This document shows positions 57,489 through 64,000 of a stretch of DNA of 64,000 nucleotides, piece after piece (within the stretch, counting starts at the first letter, position 1; each line of letters begins with the position of its first letter). The notes beneath the pieces were generated by a model, which made no database searches, was not told the DNA's origin, and saw only the letters and a list, made by a program, of their open reading frames with translations. The stretch spans positions 472,856 to 536,855 of the forward strand of contig JAGYXB010000968.1 of assembly GCA_022495005.1 (NCBI GenBank), in the 5' to 3' direction. A program made the position numbers and the translations under genes. This DNA is from Rhyacophila brunnea. Lineage: Eukaryota > Arthropoda > Insecta > Trichoptera > Rhyacophilidae.

Positions 57489-60334
57489 TCGTCATAATAA
57501 TATTATGTAGGTATCTTTGTCTAACCAAAGTATGTAAAGTTTTTTGACAGGATGAATACGCTATTATAAATAAATAACTTTAATCTAAGGTCCCGATATT
57601 TAAAAAATACATATTATTAATTTGCGTCATGCACAGCCTTTAATAACAACTTTATAACTTTGATTGTTAGTGCACTGACAGTTCTAACTTATTGCGATCG
57701 TTTGACGTTTTGGTTTCGACTTTCGAGCAGTCATATCAATAATGTTATAATTAGGTATCATTTACAATACCTACTTCAATCATATTCGGTATCGGTCACG
57801 TAAATACCCATTTTATATTCGTTGATAATATTTTTTTAGGTTAGATAGGTAGTCTTTAAGATTATTTTTTTGCATCTAACATTATGCAGCATAGCATTTC
57901 TATTGTAGCTAAAGATATAATATAGGTACATATAGGTAGATAAGTAGGTACTCCATGTCGTCATTGTGGTATTTTGTAAGGTTTTAGACCAAAAACCTTA
58001 CATACTACTTACTATCGGGTTATTTACAGTAGGACATACCTAGGTTGTGTTTGTTTTTTGATCTCAAGAGACCTCAATCACAAAAACGATATTATGTACC
58101 TATATACCTACTAGGTATATATTTCCTTCATTATGTATAGGTATATTGAGCTAATAAACTGGTTTTGCCCAGTGCCGACCGCGAACCAAGATAATATCTA
58201 CATGTTCCATGTACCTATCTAACATAACCAATGTTTTCTGTTTCACATTAATTTGTATACCTACAAACATTTTAAACTTAATTGAGATGTTCTTAAACTT
58301 CTGTTCATGTAATATTATGTAGGTAGGTATATCTTGGTCTGCATTAGGCAATAAGATTAATAATTTTATGTGCATGTAAATATAAAGGTCAGGTACCTCC
58401 TCTAAGTACATAATATTATATTATCATCATGGATACCTACCTGAATGATGTTGGAGATATACTAATGCTTTGTGATGAATTTAATTTTCGCAAAGATCTT
58501 CAACCTTTCAACGTAGGTACAAAGCACCAGAAGAAATTAAAAATGAAACCCCCGGCATTAACAGGAATAAAATAATATTTCATCATAAACATCAGTCGGG
58601 GTCATTCCACTGCTAGATGAAAGCCTCTTCTAGCTCCTTCTACTATTTTCGGTCTCTAGTTCTTCGCTGCTACATACTTTTATTGTACTTCACGTGAACA
58701 AAGAGATCAACTAAGTGAAGTGTCAATCAACAAAAGTGGCATTTGTGCACAATGTTAATGAATTTTCCAAAACATTAAGTGTGATAATATAATATACAAG
58801 GATGAATAAGGCGTGGGCGAGGGCCAAGGTCCATTTTATGATTCCTCTATTGATGTACCTATTTTTATTAAGAAAAATGTTTGCCGTAGAATGGGGTGAA
58901 TACTGAATAGACCCTTTTTAAAATTTCTATTTTTCTGCTACACATTATTCGGACAAATATGAATGACTTAAAACCTGTTTCTATGGACATAATCATACTC
59001 TAAAATATTTTTAAACTACCATTTATTATCAAACAGCCAATTTTGTGTGATGTCTCTTTCTATCCAGCGTTGGGGTGATTATAGACATGGCGGGTGGATA
59101 GAATCGAATAATGGTAATTTCCTAATGTTAAAAATGTAATTAAGTACCTACTGTACATTACAAATTTATGTAGGTACATTTAAGTATGTAAATCAAAATC
59201 AAAAATATAAATTTAAATGTTATACAACACAGTATCATGTAAGTATTTAAAAAAACATATACTTACATAAACATCTATTTATCCAAGAATTATTTGATAC
59301 TTGAATCTGTATTTTATATACCATATTCGATGGATGTATGTGGTGTATTTTGTAAAATATTTGGTACGTATTTATTATTTAACTAAGCGTATTTAATTTG
59401 CTACGTGACCTGTAGCTCTTTTATAATCACAAATTATTGTTGAATGTTCCGAAAATGAGTTTATGTGCCGAAACAGCTGTCAAGGTAAATGACTCAGTTA
59501 AAGTAGAATTAACAAAAATAACTATATTTCAAAACCATTATAATCCATCTACCATATAAACACCATTTCAAGTAATAAAGAAATAAAAAGTCACCTAATT
59601 AAATAATATTGTATTAGAAAAAATATACTATCTATATACCCACTTAATTTTCATTTAAAGTTGTAAAACGCCCGGTTACTAAATAGAGGAAGGACAGAGT
59701 CTTCTGGCACGACCGAATCACATTGGAACGGTGTTATTGTCATTTGAAAGTAACAATACCGACACCTAAATGAGTCGCCTGCACTGCCAGAATCATCTGA
59801 ACCCTGTCTACCTATCTATATACAATTTATTGTTATTTTTTTTCATATTTGTCCATTTTATTACAATATCGTGTTACTTTTAAAGCTCATTGTAATTCTA
59901 ATAATTATATAAATATTTTTCTTGTATTCTGTGCAAAAATGATTATTAAAACTTTCTTAACCTAAACCAAGTATTTTTTATTGAATGATCCTGCAAAAAT
60001 ATTCAAGTACAGTTAAGTGACATATTTTGTTTCGGTGTATAAGCCATAAATAAATATACATAAATTATATTTAATATATACATGTATACTGTATGTATAG
60101 CCACGGTTGGTCTTGCACTTGTTGCTGTAGCTATGCGATCTGGTGTGGTCCATTATCCAAAAACACTCAATCACATCCCTGGTCAAACAGCGGGCAGCCG
60201 TGTAGTGAGTCTGGCTGGCCTATGGTGGCACTAGAATGATTTCAATATACACAGTCTGTTAATTTGAATATGTTTTCGACTGAAAGTTGTAAAAATATTA
60301 GAAATCAGGATTTAAATAATTAAAAACTGTTTCA

Positions 60335-60851
60335 TTAAATATCATATTCATACCTATGCAAAATTTTGATTCCTTTGAAGTACCTATACAAAATACGGAT
60401 GAATATAAACCAAACAAAAATATTTGTTACTGGTACTGCCATAGTAAAGTAAAGTTTAACATACTTCCTAATAAAACAAAATTCCCAATTCTTGTCGTTC
60501 TGTAGATGTTTCATTTCAGTTTTTACCAACGATCCACTAAATATGAATTGGTCATAAACACTCAAAGGAAATCTGGCACTCACTGCCAGAATGTCCATGT
60601 CAGACATGTCAGATACCTGCATAAAAATAAATGTCATGTTATGATATTATAAGTAATGAATATGAATGTATCAGAAACAACATAGATTTTATTACGAATT
60701 TCACAGTTACAGAAAATTTTCTGCGCTCATTTTTGAAAGTCTCCAAGTATGACGGGTATATTCGCACATGGGTGCAGTTAATGCACCCAATGATTTTCGG
60801 GAAACCTGCCCTTTCTTGAAGTCTGAAATTAAAAAATATTTTTACCGACAC
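60335..60851 (-). pseudogene. Harbinger DDE transposase fragment
   Basis: It includes GFPKIIGCINCTHVRI (the usual catalytic Asp of GCIDGTH is Asn here) and VSARFPLSVYDQFIFSGSLV (usual ARFPGSTHDSFIF). Stops separate the two pieces. The catalytic Asp change and the stops show long inactivity. Confidence 0.75.
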
Positions 60852-61777
60852 AAAATAATATTCCCGTTAAATTCTTATTGAGTAGGTAATTTACTTGTTG
60901 TGTCTATGCGCAGTTACTCTAGTTACATGACATGTACATTGTAATATTGTATAAATTGATCAGAGGGTATCAACACAACACTAAAGACTGTCAGCGCTGT
61001 ATGTAAGTATTACTAAGCACTGCTATTATAGCATCGGACACGTTTCCTATGCATCTGCTTACTGATGCCTGGCTCATTGCGCAGAAGACTAGGCCTACCC
61101 GTTTTTGGTACGCTCCCTCTGCGTAGAAACGCAAAATAGTCAAAACCTACAATTCAAATAACGGAGACATGTTATTTCAATAGCATATTACCTTCAAATC
61201 CTGTTAACCCTTCATGGTAAATGCTTATTTATAATATGTGCAGTTATGAAACTGAGTAAATCTATCTTATCTATGAGCCATGGCAATCTTGCCCTGTCAT
61301 AGAGTAAGGTTATATTAAATGTCGATGTAATTTGTCGCACGCCATCTCAGTATATCTTCAGCGTGTAATAAGCATTCAGAAGACGTGTACATTTTGTCAA
61401 CACACAACTGTCACTTTGACATTCGTATATGTATTTAGTCTATGGCTGCATCCAATGCTGCCACCTTGTTTCAGATAATTAAAATACACTTTACGCAAAG
61501 TGGGTAAAAGTTGTAGCAATTCTGAAAGCGCTATAGTGTACGTGTATTTTTATATTTAATTCATAAAAATTATAGAATAATTGGCGTAAAATATTAATAA
61601 TATTTACAATTTTAAATCTGGCGCGTAAATAAAATTATTTAGTCTATGGCTGCGTCGCTGACGCTTTGGTGTGGGGCCAAACGCGAAATTCGCATCAAAT
61701 CCAAGCGGTAGCGACAGCGATAGCGAGGGCGTTGCGAATTCGCTGCGAATATTCGCTTTGGTTTGGGGGAGGCTTAA

Positions 61778-63283
61778 TGCATTAACTTGATATTATGAAG
61801 TCAAAAACAATAAATTGCCATATGCACTGATATCCTTAACAATTTACTTAAGAAATTAAAAATAAAATGCTTACGACGTGATGTGTTGTTTTCAAATAGC
61901 TGCTATGACGCTCCTATGACATATGGTGATGTGTTAGTTCCTCAATCCGACCACAGATGGCTTCATTTGTCTCAACTTTACAATTTAGAGCAATCCCGTG
62001 TCTACGTTTCTTATTTTGGGCATTTTATTGAAAAAAGGTCAACTTCTGGTACATGGTCAACTACTGGTACAATTACCTTAAGTTTATAAACAATTATATA
62101 ACTTATTTACGAGCAGATTATCTTATAATGGAGTAGGTATTCTACAAAAAGATCATACAATAATATCTTCTGGTTATAATCCAAACAACTCTGTGCAGGT
62201 TCTCAATTTCATTAAATATATTACAATATATACATTTAAAAAGGTGAAGTGCCACTGGCTCCAACGGCTTGTCGGTAAAAAGAATAATAAAAATTGTCTA
62301 GACACCATCACATGACAAGGCCTGAAAGACAAAAATGTGGTCTAATGATATTGCAATAAGAGTCACTTTGGCGGCTATCGCATTTCTGCGACAGGTATGT
62401 ACAACATATTCTGCGACGTTGCGTAGTGTGTCCGTATTTTGAACAAGAAACATGTTCCGCGGCTTCGTTTCCGAAACATCGACGTAAATGTTGTGCGTCA
62501 TGTTGCACGATTTGTCCCCTAGTGTATTCAAGTCTTTATACGTAATAAAATGAAAATTATCAATTTGTGGGTTGGACGTTTCAGCTTAACTACATCCAGT
62601 TTATCTATAATATTTTTTTATATCTGTATATCTTAGATTATAGAAAAATATATAGCTGTATATAAATATAAATATATATAAATATAAAGCTGTATATAAA
62701 AAAAATATCATTTCATAATAGAGTTTAAATAATTTTATAATACTCTTTAATTATAATGATATTGTTTAATTTTCTCGGGTACTTTGTCACTTTGCCCAAC
62801 CCAACAAATTTTATTATTTGCTGTATAAACGTCACAACCACAATACCAACACCATAGACATTTTAAGTTTAGTAATCAACTTGTCAAAAGTGTCAGGAAG
62901 CGATATTCAATTTCACTTTGATAGTGAAAAAAATACATATCAGCTGAGAATTATTGTCGCAGTCAAATTTGTTGACACAGCAATTAGGTAATAATCAACG
63001 AAATTACAGTGAGACATTAAAAACTCATTCAGCGAGGTTTGTAAATACCGAGGCCGACGTCTTTTGTACAAGTGATCTTCTGCGAAAGTATACTAAAAAA
63101 TGGTTACGATTTTCCGCAACTGGCCACTAGTCAGTTTATTTTCATTATTTAATGCAGAATTTTTCATACTTTCTATGATAATTTACATATTCTTGATATA
63201 GTTATTGTTTAAGGTTTGAATATTGAACAATAGCTATGTCTGATGACTGATTAACGTACCTTTTTGGGGTTTCTTATTTGCAG
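61778..63283. other. No gene recognised; upstream region of VPS35
   Basis: Contains a 62298-62531 minus frame without known domain, an AT-rich microsatellite-like patch at 62640-62705, and probably the VPS35 promoter and a non-coding first exon (a possible donor is GCGAG|GTTTGT near 63038). Confidence 0.4.
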
Positions 63284-63361
63284 CCAATGACTAACCAATC
63301 TTCACCGATGGAGGAGCAGGAGAAGCTTTTGGATGAATCTCTTAGCGTCGTTAAAGTCCAG
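63284..63361 (+). CDS. VPS35: VPS35 retromer subunit, first coding exon
   Basis: After the acceptor TTCTTATTTGCAG the exon starts with CCA and ATG at 63287, and ends at the donor CAG|GTATAAT after 25 codons. It reads MTNQSSPMEEQEKLLDESLS then VVKVQ. This matches the conserved N-terminus of VPS35 (EQEKLLDE..., KVQ before the SFQMKRCLDK region, which must lie outside the window). VPS35 is the core of the endosomal retromer cargo complex. Only the first exon is in the window. The acceptor directly before the ATG implies an upstream non-coding exon. Confidence 0.85.
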
Positions 63362-63810
63362 GTATAATATTCTTCATCATAATGTTAAAACATCAGCCAT
63401 TTGACATCTTGTTCTAAAGGTATTTTAACGAATAGGTACCTGAGTATAGTAGGTACACATTTTTTAAATGTAGAAATCATAGTAACCCTATGTTACACCA
63501 ATTTCTATTATGTTACAGTTAAAAATTATTATACAATTTTATTTAACAAAAACTAAACACGACGAAAGAAGCAAGTGCAGCATTTGTTGAGACAGTCTAA
63601 TATAAAATTCTATATCAAGTCTTCTACGTCACAGCGCTGCATGCGCCAACACGATTACATCACACTGTTTTTGCGCGCTGATACTATCAATTCACATGCT
63701 ATTGACAACTATAACTTGTTGCGATGTGACTATTGTTACTGTATTGAGAGCTATTAGTTCTCCAAACCACCGCACCTCGGGTTATAGGTTTTGGTATCTA
63801 TCTAATGTAT

Positions 63811-64000
63811 TGGTACAAGTCGGTTATGGGGAAGCCAGCGGCAAACACATTTTGAAAATAGCCGATATACTGGACTATTTGTTAGGTTGGGTTAGTTTAG
63901 GTTAGGTTAGGTTTTCATTCTTAAATTCATGAATTTCGCCAAAATCGGCTATGACAATTAGCGCGGTTCCCGCCTGGCTTCCCCATAACCGACTTGTACC
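63811..64000. mobile_element. MITE in VPS35 intron, reaching the window edge
   Basis: The left end GGTACAAGTCGGTTATGGGG, followed by AAGCCAG, is mirrored exactly at 63975-64000 in inverted orientation. The centre contains TTAGG repeats. It belongs to the family of the 54416-54490 fragment. The right flank is outside the window. Confidence 0.8.
63881..63913 (+). repeat. Interstitial TTAGG telomere-type repeats
   Basis: About six TTAGG or near-TTAGG units (TTAGGTTGGGTTAGTTTAGG, then TTAGGTTAGG) inside the MITE loop. TTAGG is the usual insect telomere repeat. Confidence 0.8.

Larger units (their letters stand above)
57122..61774. mobile_element. Second full-length decayed Harbinger element, 4653 bp
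   Basis: Ends AGCCTCCTCCAAACCAAAGC and inverted AGCCTCCCCCAAACCAAAGC, continuing as GAATATTCG on both sides (one difference in 29). The target duplication is TAA (57119-57121 and 61775-61777). It holds a MADF fragment near the left end (plus) and a DDE transposase fragment near the right (minus). The middle is AT-rich with dense TAGGTA words and a possible small retroposon piece near 58596. An internally deleted relative is at 8747-9590. Confidence 0.88.

Noticed and set aside
62298..62531. Minus-strand 77-codon frame
   Set aside because: No domain, no start or splice context, no polyA signal; likely chance or an unrecognised repeat.
1..64000. CRISPR arrays, operons, riboswitches or phage modules
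   Set aside because: The introns, polyA signals and animal transposons show a eukaryotic nuclear sequence; no regularly spaced repeat array of CRISPR type was seen.

Overview
The window looks like nuclear DNA from an insect. It is AT-rich and its genes are split into many short exons by GT-AG introns. It carries mariner, pogo/Tigger, piggyBac, hAT, Harbinger, DIRS and LINE remains, TTAGG telomere-type repeats, and many short GTAGGTA/TACCTAC words. A lepidopteran is the most likely source, but I cannot prove the order from sequence alone.

Four conserved animal genes are clear. A DEAD-box helicase of the DDX24/Mak5 family (ribosome biogenesis) runs leftward over 12 exons from 21737 to 10376. 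It diverges from a single-exon, GC-rich CARM1/Art4 histone arginine methyltransferase gene at 22735-24342. TRAPPC12 (membrane traffic) runs leftward in about 11 exons from 44537 to 34213. The first coding exon of the retromer gene VPS35 is at 63284-63361 and leaves the window rightward. The left end holds the last two exons of a THAP zinc-finger gene (3718-4860), an unidentified leftward gene piece (7883-8318), and an unidentified rightward 3'-terminal exon with its own polyA signal (9721-9850).

Transposons make up most of the rest. Left part: a 2.36-kb inverted-repeat element (1254-3609); a TAA-flanked element (5371-6533) with a hAT copy nested in it (8-bp target duplication); a foldback MITE inside a Harbinger relic; pogo MITEs, a piggyBac relic, a Tigger relic and a dead mariner in DDX24 introns. 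Centre: a long gene-free stretch (24.3-34.2 kb) with a 224-bp hairpin and a foldback element that carries two hAT elements end to end in one target site. Right part (45.2-61.8 kb): three Harbinger elements. The first (47208-49031) has a third terminal arm in direct repeat that brackets a DIRS fragment. The other two (53112-56924, TSD TTA; 57122-61774, TSD TAA) carry decayed MADF and DDE transposase genes.

The host genes do not form a shared pathway. The only visible regulatory coupling is the roughly 1-kb divergent promoter region between DDX24 and CARM1, which holds a Motif 1-like site and a MITE.
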